From Anisakis pegreffii (Eukaryota; Nematoda; Chromadorea; Rhabditida; Anisakidae), in contig JAPYMA010000407.1 of assembly GCA_035041965.1 (NCBI GenBank), positions 1 to 64,000 of the forward strand: a stretch of 64,000 nucleotides of DNA, written 5' to 3'. This document shows positions 52,125 to 64,000 of this stretch, one piece after another (the first letter of the stretch is position 1; the number at the start of each line of letters is the position of its first letter). Made by a program: the position numbers and the translations under genes. The notes below the pieces were generated by a model. It saw nothing but the letters and a program-made list of their open reading frames with translations, searched no databases and was not told the DNA's origin.

Positions 52125-52490
52125 TATGGACGTAAAATTTATGTTTGCAATTCAGTTAGTATTAAATCGGCTGTAAATTCATATGCAGCATTTGGTATTA
52201 CTGTAGCTGTATTTGACCAATTCAATAACGGTTGCATTTCTGCCGCAGATGAACAGGCTGATATTGCGTTAATGGCACGCGAAGCCATCCCGAGCATGGC
52301 TGAAGAAATGATGTTAAACGGTGAGCATTCTGTTGAGGATATTACTGATGCTGGATTTATGGTACAGTATTATGCCAATGCTAATTATGCGCACTGAGAT
52401 ACCTAGTTCATGACTGATGTCGATTTGACATATTTTGAAGGCAAGTAACAACGTCTGAATTGTATCTTGCCGGATTTGCTGATTAAAGCC
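52125..52490 (+). pseudogene. hicB: Broken hicB-type antitoxin remnant
   Basis: This follows hicA at about the spacing of a bacterial hicAB pair. A start-like ATG at 52126 opens one frame that closes within 51 bases. The longer homologous stretch is in another frame and ends at TGA 52395-52397. It has HicB-like features: N-N-G-C-I-S-A-A-D-E, then A-R-E-A-I and E-E-M-M-x-N-G-E. After the TGA, recognisable downstream residues continue in that same frame, interrupted by TAG (52404) and TAA (near 52446). The gene therefore has one frameshift and several nonsense codons and cannot make a full antitoxin. Family assignment rests on the partner gene and these motifs. Confidence 0.65.
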
Positions 52491-55400
52491 TGATGTGTAA
52501 TTCAAGATAAGTGTCTCATTAAAATTGTTTAAAACGCGGTGGTTTGTCAAATCTCGATATCCTGGGGTTTTTCAGAATATAGATCACGGAAGATTCAGAA
52601 CTCGGGATTTCAGGATCCCCTGAAAACATTAGTTAGGAATAATGAACATTATTACGCCTCACTGAAACAGTACAATTTTATTGTACTTCTACATTGATGT
52701 TCAAATCGACTGTCGACTGTGTCATTATTATCATTTCGCAATAGTTCTGCTGAAGAGTATTTCCGTTTCGACCGCTTCAAACGAAAAATTTTTGTCGGAA
52801 GTGTTCGTCTAGAGTACGGATTATCGTAAATCGAACGTTTGTAAGTCGACATTATCAATGTTTAGAAGTTTCATACTGGATGAAATTGTCACCGTAACAA
52901 TGCCGCTTTTGAAAATAGGAGTCGGAAGAGAACATTTATTGTCAATAAGAAAAAGCACTTCGTCAATGAGTCATCGGAAAGAGCGTTTTGATATGGTTTA
53001 TGTATTAAAATGGAGAGTATTTGCGAAGGCGATCATTAAAAAGTGTGGGATTGAACGGCGAATAACGGCGAATGTTTTATGGTTCACATATCATAACGAA
53101 TGGTTCCATTAAAAGCGAAATAATAATTTGTGGTTCCCTCTGATTTGTTTAAATCTCACAGAGGACGAATCATAATTGTAGAAAAACTGCGCCGAATCGC
53201 GCTTCACTGCCTCGCTATTATGCATATGTTCAGTAGTGTTTATTCAAGCAGTACGTCGAGAAGGAATAATTTCGCAAAACGAAATAATTGCTTATGGTAG
53301 TGATAGTGCAGAAGGTGATAGCAGTACCTGGCAATTCCTGAAAAGTATAAGACTGCTGTTGTCCAACAAATTATGATATGATGAAAAGTTACGATTGTGA
53401 CATTACAAAACTGCAACTGACTCTCAAGTGCAAACTAAATAAAATGATACAGTTACTTAACAACTAAATAGTCACTAAACAAAAACTATGAGTTTCTCAT
53501 TCAAGTGATTACTGTTAAATGGCTGGAGCATGACCCGCCCATATGCAGATCCGAACATTCGACTGAGGTGAATCTCTAATCTTGCATGCAAAACGTGATG
53601 AATAGAACAAAATTCATTTAGCTGCTATTTTGTGAACTGACTTCTAGATTGAATGACCTCGAAGTTGTGTTCGCTGTATTATCCACAATGCACCAGATAT
53701 AAGTCCAACAGAAATATCATCAACAGAAAGCGTATTCATGACAAAGAAGAAGAGATGAAGAGTGGCTCATTCAGCTGCATTAAATTATCAACATTTTAAA
53801 GCAACTATTAATCAGCAATTCAACAAATACTTCGAACAATTCCTGTAAAGAAGTGCTGAGCGTATAAGACGCTTTTCTTTTGAAATTCATCTTATGAACA
53901 AGCGCACTGATTAATTTCGATTCAAAGAAATGTTATTTCTCAAATCGAGCAATACTGATCAGTTGATGTTTATCAACATTGATCACCGACCGAATGAAAC
54001 CAAAAGAATTTATTGTTAGCTGAAGTGGAGAACAATTATTAGTACACTGAAATTTTTATAAATTAGTACAAAACGAGAACACAAATGGAACTAGTGAAAG
54101 TGTAACCAGTGATTTAGTTGCCGAATTGGTACGAAATAAAAACATAAATTTATTCATGTTTATGGGTGTGAAACAAGTCGTTAATATCATATTGAATACA
54201 TATCGACATTCGATTTGGAAATGTCATCCATTCTTTATATATTGCTGCTTTCGCTCTATTTCTGAACCAACAATCATTTTATTTTTCGAAGTTTCCGTCG
54301 TACAATCACAAAATCCAGGAACAAAATCTTTTTCCGGTAATGGACACGAAAAAAAGTTACTCCTCTCATTGATAATTCACTAAAAAGATATTCTTGTTCC
54401 GCTGAAAATAGTCCGCTATTAGTTCCGCTAACGAAAAAGTAGCGAGAACTTCCACTAAAAGTACCGCTAACCAGAAAAATTAGCAGTATTGTTCACTAAA
54501 AAGCTATTTAAAAATAGCATCCATAAGCAAGAGTGATAAACAAGAATGATAGAATGATAAGCATCCATAAGCAAGAAAGATAAGCTAAGGCAAGAATGAA
54601 CCCGCTAATAGCTACTTTCAAATCCTCCCTCAAACACTGTGCAATTGCACTGCTTATTCGCCTACAGAAAACCTTATCACACCATTTAATATTTTAAAAA
54701 TTTCTTATGAATCATTAGAGAACAGATAATCGTTGCAGCAATAATCACCAGTCAACAATTAAAAAAGAAAACAATTTCAATAATAATAAAGGTATGAAGC
54801 GAAGACTGTCGCAACATTGGTTTGCATTCTCTCATCCTTTTTATCTTAACTCTTATCGATGTTGCCAATGTACATCGCACAGTTACTGAGATCATTCATA
54901 CAAACGCATTCAGACTCTATGCATCACCTTTACAAACACATTCAAGTCTTATGCATCATTCTTATGGATGCTTTCTGATCTCAGATATGCAGTATCACGT
55001 CATCCAATTCACATCTTTTTTTGTAGCTTTATCTTAATACCCATCAATTGCACAAAAATGTAACAATTGCGAATATGGTGAATTATTTTCTGCTTATCTA
55101 TCTGAAAATAGCAACAAAATCTTTTGCACTATCGATGCACAAAGACTGTTTATTGATCACTTGTTGTATTTTTATTTCCTAATCCTAAACTCATCGTTCC
55201 GCATATTATTCTCTTCACTGAATCACGCCTCAATAATTCAATATCATAACTCGAAATATCTTTCCTCCAAAAACGTTCATCAGTTTTGAAAGCATCAACA
55301 TTTCGACCAAATTCAGGTGTTTCAACGTTTTTTGCCAGTATTCATCTCCCAAACCGTTGTAACAAATGAATACGCTTGCGCAGTTTTTTCATTATAGTAT

Positions 55401-57059
55401 TATCATTAATGTGATTATCATTGATATTATCACTATTGTCAACTCGATCGCCATTCATTGTTCTCCTCCCGAATCGTCATTGTAACTCTCATCATTTCCA
55501 TTTTATTTATTACTGAAGTGTCTATTCCGTTTACTTATTTCATCAAGTGAACAAAATCTGTGCAGTGAAAGGCTATCACATCATCATCGCCACCATACAG
55601 CCAATGCAAATCTACCAATTCACTAAGACGATAGTAAAGTTCAAAAATGAGAACAATCAACTGGCGACAGCCCACATTACACTTTCTCATTCTCTTTTAA
55701 AAACATCAACACGTTGAGCATTTCAAAATTTTGGATAGTCTGCATCTTGTTGTATCGCCTATCTCACGATCAGACCCCTTATGACTGAAATCAGCAAACA
55801 TCACACCTATGAGTGGGAATGATTCTAAAACAAATCCGCAAAACTACTATTCCATCTCATCAACCTGCACAATTTCTTAGGTATTGAAAAAAAAAAGGTT
55901 AATAATAGCTTGACCAAAGCCATGAAGAATACCAATGTTAAGAGGATAGATGCTCTACTGGAAATTATGAAGTGAATGAGTTCGAGAACCTTAGAAGTGG
56001 TGTTTAAGGACTCAGGAAATCTGTCAATGTACAGGGATGGTAATTTAGGGTGCCCTCAAAGGTATACCATTCAATCTTAGCGATTCCATAGCCTTCATAC
56101 CAATTAGGCGAAATGTGAAGTCATGACCCATCTCAACCATTCCTCTATGAATTGCGTTCACCGAATTCAAATCGTTCCTGTTCTGAAACTTGCAACGTTG
56201 TCGATGAAAGGGTTACCGTTTAGGTGTATCAGCACGCCATCTTACGTATTGCTTTCAAAATTGCTGATTGAAAGTCTTCATTTCGTTGAGTGACTATAAT
56301 TCTACTTGCAGTATAACTAAAGCAGGTTTGATCAAAAATCGCCTTGGTAGAACTCAGTTCAGCCAGCTGTCAGTGATTTTCACATTCAGATGTACGATGA
56401 GTGGGAATAATCCTACAACAACCAGCTTACTGCACCAATCGATCATGGATTAGGAGAGCGGAACAGGAAATGAGTTTGTTGTTAGGCTTATTGTTAGCGT
56501 TCCTTTCGAATGAATCATTTCAGTGGTTCTCTCAGTGAAATGTTTTTATTTTGAACATTTTACAATGAGAATTCAGTTCAGTTTATGCAACAAAGACATT
56601 ATAATTTTCTAAAATTTCACTCTGACAATAACAACAGTAACAAATTAACAACAACGAACTGTTAGAATATGATTTTGTACTGATAATATTCATTGTCACT
56701 ATTCTTGATTTCATAAAACCCATCAAAAATGAATCTTTGAGCTTCCTTTGAAAAACATTCCTTCAGTAATTACAATACAAGTGTAAATTCGAACTCACTG
56801 AAAAACTGGTAGGTTAATGAGAAATCACAAGACAACCGATTAATTTGCAGAGGTAATGAGGAATACAATGATTTTTTGTGAAAGGAATCCTAACTGTCAA
56901 ATGATATGACCTATTGTGCAATGATGGTATAATGAAAGCATAAAAAACAGCGATAATAAACATATCATCAACAACAATAACAACAATAGTAACAACCCAA
57001 CAAAAAGTATCAACAAAAGTAACAATAACAACAATCAGTGCGAGTGTTCAAACATCGCA
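52491..57059. other. Intergenic, no gene recognised
   Basis: AT-rich DNA with short unsupported ORFs. CAA/AAC-rich low complexity fills 56960-57040, next to the RRP5 stop. No promoter or RNA gene was recognised. Confidence 0.4.
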
Positions 57060-60000
57060 TCATAAATCCATTTTCTCAGTGATATCCTCGATGAAGTGCA
57101 CAGCACGTTCTCGCACCTGTAAATGAAAATATGCAACGTCGTCAACATTTTACTATCATAAGAACATTCACTGTAATTATTCAGCTGAACTTATTTACAA
57201 AATCACCAACCAGTTTCTGCTGCTCTTCACTTCCGAACTTCTGTTCCATGTCGATCCATTTCTTGAAGAATACTCTCATTTTATGAGTTCCCAATTTCAG
57301 TGAAGTGACACGATCGAAAACTTGCCTTAATTATCAACATCATTTGCTTGAGATCGCTGAGATAAAGAAAAAATTTTACTTTCTCATCAAAATTGCATAG
57401 GCAAAGGAAGAGTGAACTAAATTATATTATTTTTCTATAATTATAAATTCACTGATCTTATCATTATTCCGTTTGAGAAATAAAACTAAATTTGAGAGAT
57501 AAGATTAAAGTATATTAGAAGTAAAATACACATTTAAAATATTCATACACGCATAATTATAAATTCACCTCGCTTCACTGATCTTATCATTCTTGATCAG
57601 CATATCAAGATAAACCGACCAAACATCAACTTTACGCGGATACGCACTGAGAATACTCTCAAAGAGCGTCTTCCCTTGTTCACTATCTCCGTATTTATAT
57701 TCCATTTGTGCGAATCGATTTATCACATTCACATCTGCAATGAATGAAGTGAACAATTTTCACTACATCAAAAGCCTCAAAGATCTGCTGTTGCTGCTGC
57801 TCACTTTATTGTACGAAACAATATTTTGACTAGGATTCAACCGTGATCTTCACTGATCTCTTAATAGATTTTGTAGATTTATCAAAAACATTCCAAAAAA
57901 CAAATATTCACAATTGCAATGACGTGTGTAATTTCATCCAAAGTCTTCAATGTTGTTCTTCCCAACCAGTGCCTTATCAGTAAGATCTATTTCAACAGAT
58001 TACTGTGTAATAAAATAAGTCATAAGCTTACGATGCTTTTGCGGTAGAGATTTAGTAGCTCTTTTCAGTAAGTCTCTGGCTTTATCAAACCGCTTCGTTT
58101 GCATCAAATGTTGCCCATACACGAACCACACATCCAAGTCGTCATGTCGGAACTTCTTCAACATTTCCTCCAATAAATTGTCCACTTCCTGAAAATGGAT
58201 TGTTTTCGATACGTTTTATTTTCATGAAGATATTTTATTTTAATTAAGATATTTCATCTTCACTCATATGACTAAGATATTTCAAGATATATTAAAATAT
58301 TATATGACTAACAATAAGATGAGATATTTTATTTTCAAAACGTCACGAGAATCTTCAATTTAATGCATAATTGCTAAGCAGCACAAACTGATATTTAACA
58401 AACCTCATCTTTGTGAACGTTTTGATAGATTCGTACCATCTGTTTGTACATTTTTAATGAGTCTGAGTTGGTGATCGCCCGATCAAAAATAGACTTCAAC
58501 GAATCAGCATTACCAAACGACAGCTCTAAATTCAGATAGGCCGTCCAAACATTGAAAATCTCTTCTTCTTCACTGAAATAATGATGCTGTTAACATTACT
58601 GAGTTCATTGAAAAACTGTTTTGCTCAGCAACGTAATTTATTTCATAGCAAAGGAACAGTTTCATTTAGAACAAAGATAAATTAGCATAAAGAACTATCT
58701 AAAATTGCGATTGACCAACAAAGTGAAATCTTCTGCATGAGATTCAAATTTCTCCAGTTTCGCTCAAGAATGCATCCGATAAATGAATGCTTTCGAAAAG
58801 ATATCCTTTTGTCGTTCAACCATGTAAATTTTGAAATATGATTCAACTCATTGTGCGATACGTTGTTGATCGCAAATTTGATAAAGTGAAATCGAAAAAT
58901 GTAATGCCGAATCAAATGAAACCAACCGATAGTTGATAACACTCAGCGCTCTCTCCGCAATGGCTCTTGCTTTCTCGATATCTTTTTGGCTCACGAAGAA
59001 CGATATGTAACTGAATTAGCAAAATCAGTTATTCTGCACTTCGCAATCGTTATAAAGACGATTCTTCAGGAATCTACGCAAACATATTCGATCACTCTGT
59101 TATTGAAATAACTGACTTTGAAAGATTTAAAGGCAGAAACTCTTCCACCCACAACAAGAACACTGTCAAAATATCACAAACCGTATCCAGAGTTCTGATG
59201 AATTCGGACTTCCGGTTAAAAGTCGATCGAAATCCGCTTGTGATTCCGGTTGAACATTCTTTTCAATGAGTCGTTTCTCTCGTTCCGAAAGCTCTTTTTC
59301 TTTTGCAATTTCACGCTCTTTCTTCGCTGGAAAAATAAATATGAGTGACTGATAATATATCTGTTCCAGTCAAACTGGTTTATTCCTAGGAGTAGACAAG
59401 AGCGGTTTCAAAAAGTATGCGCACAATGAAATAGAACAGCTTTCGAAAAAATAAAGTTTCCTGGCAATGGAGAAAACGCGGTAAAAGGAATATCGTGAAT
59501 TTATGCATGATCTGAACTTGAGACAAATCGTGTTAATCGTATATTGAAAGTAAACGGGTGTCAACTGAATTTATGAAGTGAAATTTTTAAAGAGTTGTCA
59601 ACACTTAAACCCATATTACTCGCTCTCCAATCAACCCATAACCATCGCGTCTGATGAAACCTAACAATAAGGATTCAGATAATGAATAAAGATCGCAATA
59701 TAATCAAAACGCACTTAATGGTTTCTTCCTGATTTCCGTATTTTCTCCATCACTCTCACCACCCTTTTTCACGGCCGTATCATTTTCACTTTCTATTGTT
59801 CCAATGAGTTTTCCATTTTCGCTCTCGCCAATTTTAGCGACTTTCATCAAATCGGCTGGCGTGAATCCACTCAGTGACCAGTCCAAACCTGGATCTGCTA
59901 CCTGCAAAAATTCCTATTAAGTTTTTGACTTCCACATATGTCGAAGAGATCTGCACCAAAACATGAACAACCCCGGGCAGGGCACTGATTCGAAATCGAT

Positions 60001-63000
60001 GACAACTGCAATTTAACTCTTTTAAGCAAATTTGAACTCGTTCTGTTTATTGAATTTTACTAACACTGCACCAAGAAAGAAGCGGAAAATGATGCGAAAA
60101 TGAATGTAAAATTTGGAAACAGGAGAATACTATATCAGTAAATGTTTGTGGTTATCCGAAAAAAATGAATTTCAGTCAAGACGCGAAGTAATTATTTTAT
60201 GAACTAAAATACAAAAATATTCACATGAACATGAACGGGTTTCGCATCAACTGCTGTAGATGCTTTTGACTTAACCCCGCTAAATCCAGCCATTTTTGAT
60301 TTCTTCCGCGCTGAGATCGTCCCACCACCATCTGAACCACTACTCGCTGCACTAACTGTTCGCTTTCTGAATGTCGTTTCCTCTGATTTCAACGACGATC
60401 CTTTCTGAAGAATTCAAAAGATTATTATAACTGTGACCAAGTGTGAATAAGCATATTCTAAGGCACAATCAAAAATGAAATCGTTTAATACACGTGAAAA
60501 AAAAAAGATTCTAGAAACGTTTTAAAAGGATATTGACTTTGAAGTGCAATGATCGATGCGCAACTGACTGAAAACTCATACTTTCGGAAAAACAACAGCA
60601 ATAAATTGGTCAAATCGTTGTGAAATAAATATGGAAAAATCTTTCGATACCGAAAAATACAACACTGTGAGCAACAGCAATGACAATAGCAATAGTAAAA
60701 TTAAAAATAATAACAATATTGATGCTACCAATTATAATACAAGTGGCAATATTACTGATAACAACAAGAGTAATATCGCTATCAGTTTTAATCGCCAAGT
60801 TTGCCGGGAAACAACCAACCTCATCACTCGGTTCGACCGCAACTGTTCCTACGAATTTGAGACGAACACCCCCGTCTGGAAGGATGCGCAGAACGCGTAC
60901 TGTTATCAACTGATCTGGCTGCAGATTTGTCGGACATCTTAAAATTACTTCATTTATTAGCAAATTCGAACAATCGATCGATTCGATGTACCATCAACCG
61001 AACAGACGAATGAATAAATAAACAAATTAGTGGAAAAAACAAATCGACAAATTAATTCCATTCGAGTTAACTAAAACTGAGACGGAAAGGGAATGAAGAT
61101 AAAACTTTCGGCTGAGAATGAACAGTGTATATTTTCTATTTAAAAAAAATGCATACTTCCTTTGCTCGAGACGTCCTGAAATTCCAGGTGCTATTTCAAC
61201 GTAAGTGTGATCATTAGAAGTTGAGCTCACGAAGCCTTCCAACGAAGAATTCTCCTGAAAGACGAGAAGGAAATATTACTTATTATAAACAGTCATCAAC
61301 GAAGTTAGATGAATTTTTCTGTTGCAAAAACAAACGGAACAACGAACTCAGATACAGAACCATTTCAGTTTCATTCAAAAACGTCTTTCTTTTATCACTT
61401 CCCATGTAAAAAACAATAACAGCTGAATAAATCTCGTAAATCTTTCGCTCATTTCAAAACGTAAATAACACTCAAAACTTTAATGATGCATGAGAAATTC
61501 ACCTCAATATCATTAACGCTCTTCAGAAGTGGATTTCGAACAGTGACTTTTTTAGTTCCAGAAGGAGCGGAACATTCGTCATGACGAGACTCACTCACGG
61601 CTATCCATCGCCCTGCTTCATCGTCGAATCGAATTAAATATATGAAATAAACCTGCAAAATATGACCATCACATTGCCAGTCCTTGATATTTCAAAAGCA
61701 TCAACAACAATAGATGCACGATTGAACTAAATTTTCGACTGCATTAGTTCTTTGCAAAAACTGATTCCAATAAAACCAAACCATTGAAGATCAACTTGAA
61801 ACCACTAAGATCCGAATTTTCTTTTAAATGTTCGCAATAATCTTTCATTCACGATTCAATTTGTGCGTCTATTCTAACATCAAAATTTTCAATTCAAAAC
61901 ATATTAATTGTTTGTACGTTTCTAGATCACACTGTGGTAATCGTGGTAAGCGAATGCAGAGAATGTTGAGTTGAATATGAACTCACCTCATTGAACTGAT
62001 ACGATCGAATATCATTCAACGCTTTCGTATAACAACTATTCACAGCGGTCGGAGTGATAATCGCACGTTGACCGTTCGACAACGCAAAAGTGACACTTGC
62101 TGGTGATGTGCTTTGGAGTATAACACGTCCTATCACACGTTCGTCACCTTTCACTTCCTGATTCATGTAACATCATCAGTCATATTGCGCGCTAGCAGAA
62201 CACTTTTCAAGAATTTGACAATTTTTTCGAGCTAAAGTTGAATCAATATCCAAAATTTTTCAAATGTATAAATGAATTTAAACAAATTACTTCAATGATG
62301 TGGTACCTAACAACATCAGATATTATTCTACGCTTACACTAGAGACTTTATACTACCGGGATGAAACCTCATTCGTTGATCCTATCTACTTGATAAATCA
62401 AAATTTCAAACGTTGAGAATAATTCGAGTGGGAATAACAATGGAACATTATTCACTCCTCAATCACGGTAAATACCTTGTTATCAACGAGACTCAGCTCC
62501 AATGTTTTGCTTTTTGCTGCATTTCGCCGTGATCGTTTCCTGTTATCACTGATGCCAATCACCCTTGCTTTCAACGCTTGACCTGGCTCAAATACAGTGT
62601 CCACCAGTGCGGATTCTTTATTTGTCGGGTTGATGAGCTGCAATTTACATTTACGGTAAATTCATAATTGCGAACAAACAAATATTTTCTTATAATGATA
62701 ATCATCGTCCTAATGAATCATAAACATAATTCAATACCACTTCTAACAATCGATCACCGTAACGAAAACTCATTCAGACAGTTGGGACGAAAGTGAAGAA
62801 TTTTACAAATGAATCGAACAGAAGAATGCCATCCATCCTCAGTGAACATCAACAATATATGAAAACAGGACAGACCAAACGAAATCAATTCATCAACGAA
62901 CAAACCAAATTGTCTTCGCCCAGATTTTGTTTTTCGACGATTCCGCTGCACACTGGCGATACCTCCACTTGCAGTGTCCCGCCCACGATCGGTTTCTTCA

Positions 63001-64000
63001 CAAAAACTGTTAACCATTCTCCTTGAATGTAATCTTGTTGATATCCCAACAGTGACTGTTTTTTCCTTCCCTCAGCCATCTTCCAGTTACGTAGAGTACA
63101 TTCGGCCACTCGAACACACTGAATTTGGTTCACGTTTATGAAATCATCAATCTATTATTATTATTGTCGTTCAAATTATCCTTATCCAATCTCTATCGCC
63201 TCATAGTTATCCTTCATTTTGGCGATAAAACGCTTACTGCATAAATAATTTACCGTTATTATTGTAAGCATAATTCAAATTTACTTTATTACTAACTGAA
63301 TGAGCAAAATGCAACATCCATTTTGGCTGACGGAAATTCTCAGACAAATTTTAGATTACTGAGAACGGTTGAACAAGTACTAAAACTTAAATGTAGCATC
63401 AGCATACCGATGTGATATTCTTTTCTTCATCAATCGGTTTCAGTTTGGTTGGCTTCGATAAATCTGGCTTCTTCGATGTACTCTCGGTGATTTTCCCGAT
63501 TGCGATCACTTTCACATTCAACGTTTTCCCGAGTTTAGCTCGTAAAAATGCCGCTAACGGGAACTTTTCCTTCTCCAATAACGCTTCGTTCAATTCAGAG
63601 CCATGCAAACGTCCTGCAAAAGACAATTTCGATGGACAATAAACAAAGGAATCCACTCAACAATCATCAGATCAAGAACAAGCACTCATAATCTGAAATC
63701 TTCTGAAAAATTGCATTTCGAATATATTCAAAAGCATTCAACACTAACAAAACATTTCATAAAGGTCAAACAGAATCAAAGGATCGAAATCTTCATAAAC
63801 CATCGTATAATGATGCCTCCTCACGAGGAGTTTTTGAAATAGAACAATTTATCGCAGCGATATAACAAAATGTACACACAGATGTGAAAAAATAATTGCT
63901 GAATAATCATTTGCTAAATATGAAATTCAACTAGAACAATTCAAAAACGGTTACCGAGATTGCCTCCGGGTAATTCCAGCTCAATCGCACACGATGATTT
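57060..64000 (-). CDS. PDCD11: rRNA biogenesis protein RRP5 / PDCD11 (C-terminal part)
   Basis: A nucleolar scaffold for pre-rRNA cleavage needed for both ribosomal subunits. The 5' end lies beyond the window; 807 C-terminal residues are here. Exons, 5' to 3': 63955-64000 (partial), 63408-63613, 62906-63118, 62476-62637, 61987-62157, 61503-61652, 61157-61254, 60820-60937, 60225-60404, 59715-59901, 59182-59326, 58927-59010, 58404-58572, 58032-58188, 57569-57734, 57211-57325, 57060-57116. All phases agree. The first eight exons encode S1-type RNA-binding repeats (for example G-N-L-G-R-L-H-G-S-E-L). A Lys/Ser/acid-rich linker follows (59715-60404). Then come HAT/TPR-like helical repeats: DFDRLLTGSPNSSELWIRY, IEKARAIAERAL, DVWFVYGQHLM, NVINRFAQMEYKYGD, YPRKVDVWSVYLDM. 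This domain order and the last repeats match RRP5/PDCD11. Confidence 0.92.

Noticed and set aside
60631..60942. Plus-strand ORF rich in Asn and Ser
   Set aside because: Antisense to an RRP5 S1-domain exon and an adjacent AT-rich intron.

Overview
This window looks like nuclear DNA of an invertebrate animal, most likely a nematode. It is about one third GC. Genes are split into many small exons by short introns, there is much intergenic sequence, and the proteins are animal-type. Nematode is an inference: candidate trans-splice acceptors lie at or just before two start codons, and the receptor gene resembles nematode neuropeptide receptors. No spliced-leader gene or tRNA was seen. Exon borders were placed by hand from splice sites, reading phase and protein similarity. 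Most are mutually phase-consistent, but none is confirmed by transcripts.

Layout. 0.3-1.0 kb: a GC-rich zinc-finger ORF island, probably from a mobile element. 1-9 kb: no recognisable gene; A/T-rich low complexity, a 31-bp foldback, a 187-bp tandem repeat and diverged satellite copies. 9.1-12.4 kb (-): a complete seven-exon rhodopsin-family receptor (404 aa), FMRFamide/neuropeptide type. 12.4-17.7 kb: no recognised gene. 17.8-20.2 kb: a tandem array of roughly 0.9-1 kb units with a GC-rich module absent from the first copy. 22.7-25.1 kb: a higher-order satellite of about 399-bp units. 25.7-30.4 kb (+): RNA polymerase III subunit RPC5 (12 exons, 475 aa). 33.9-43.8 kb (-): a Golgi alpha-mannosidase II-type GH38 enzyme with about 20 exons. 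39-40 kb and 46 kb: small hAT-like elements. 51.3-51.9 kb (-): an unrecognised two-exon gene candidate. 51.9-52.5 kb (+): an intact bacterial hicA-type toxin ORF followed by a broken hicB-type remnant. 57.1-64.0 kb (-): the C-terminal 807 residues of the rRNA-processing factor RRP5/PDCD11, running off the right edge.

The four animal genes are unrelated in role: signalling at the cell surface, Pol III transcription, N-glycan trimming in the Golgi, and ribosome assembly in the nucleolus. Nothing suggests an operon. The most unexpected content is the bacterial toxin-antitoxin remnant between animal genes. Next are the two satellite-like arrays and the frequent use of AAG rather than CAG/TAG at intron ends.
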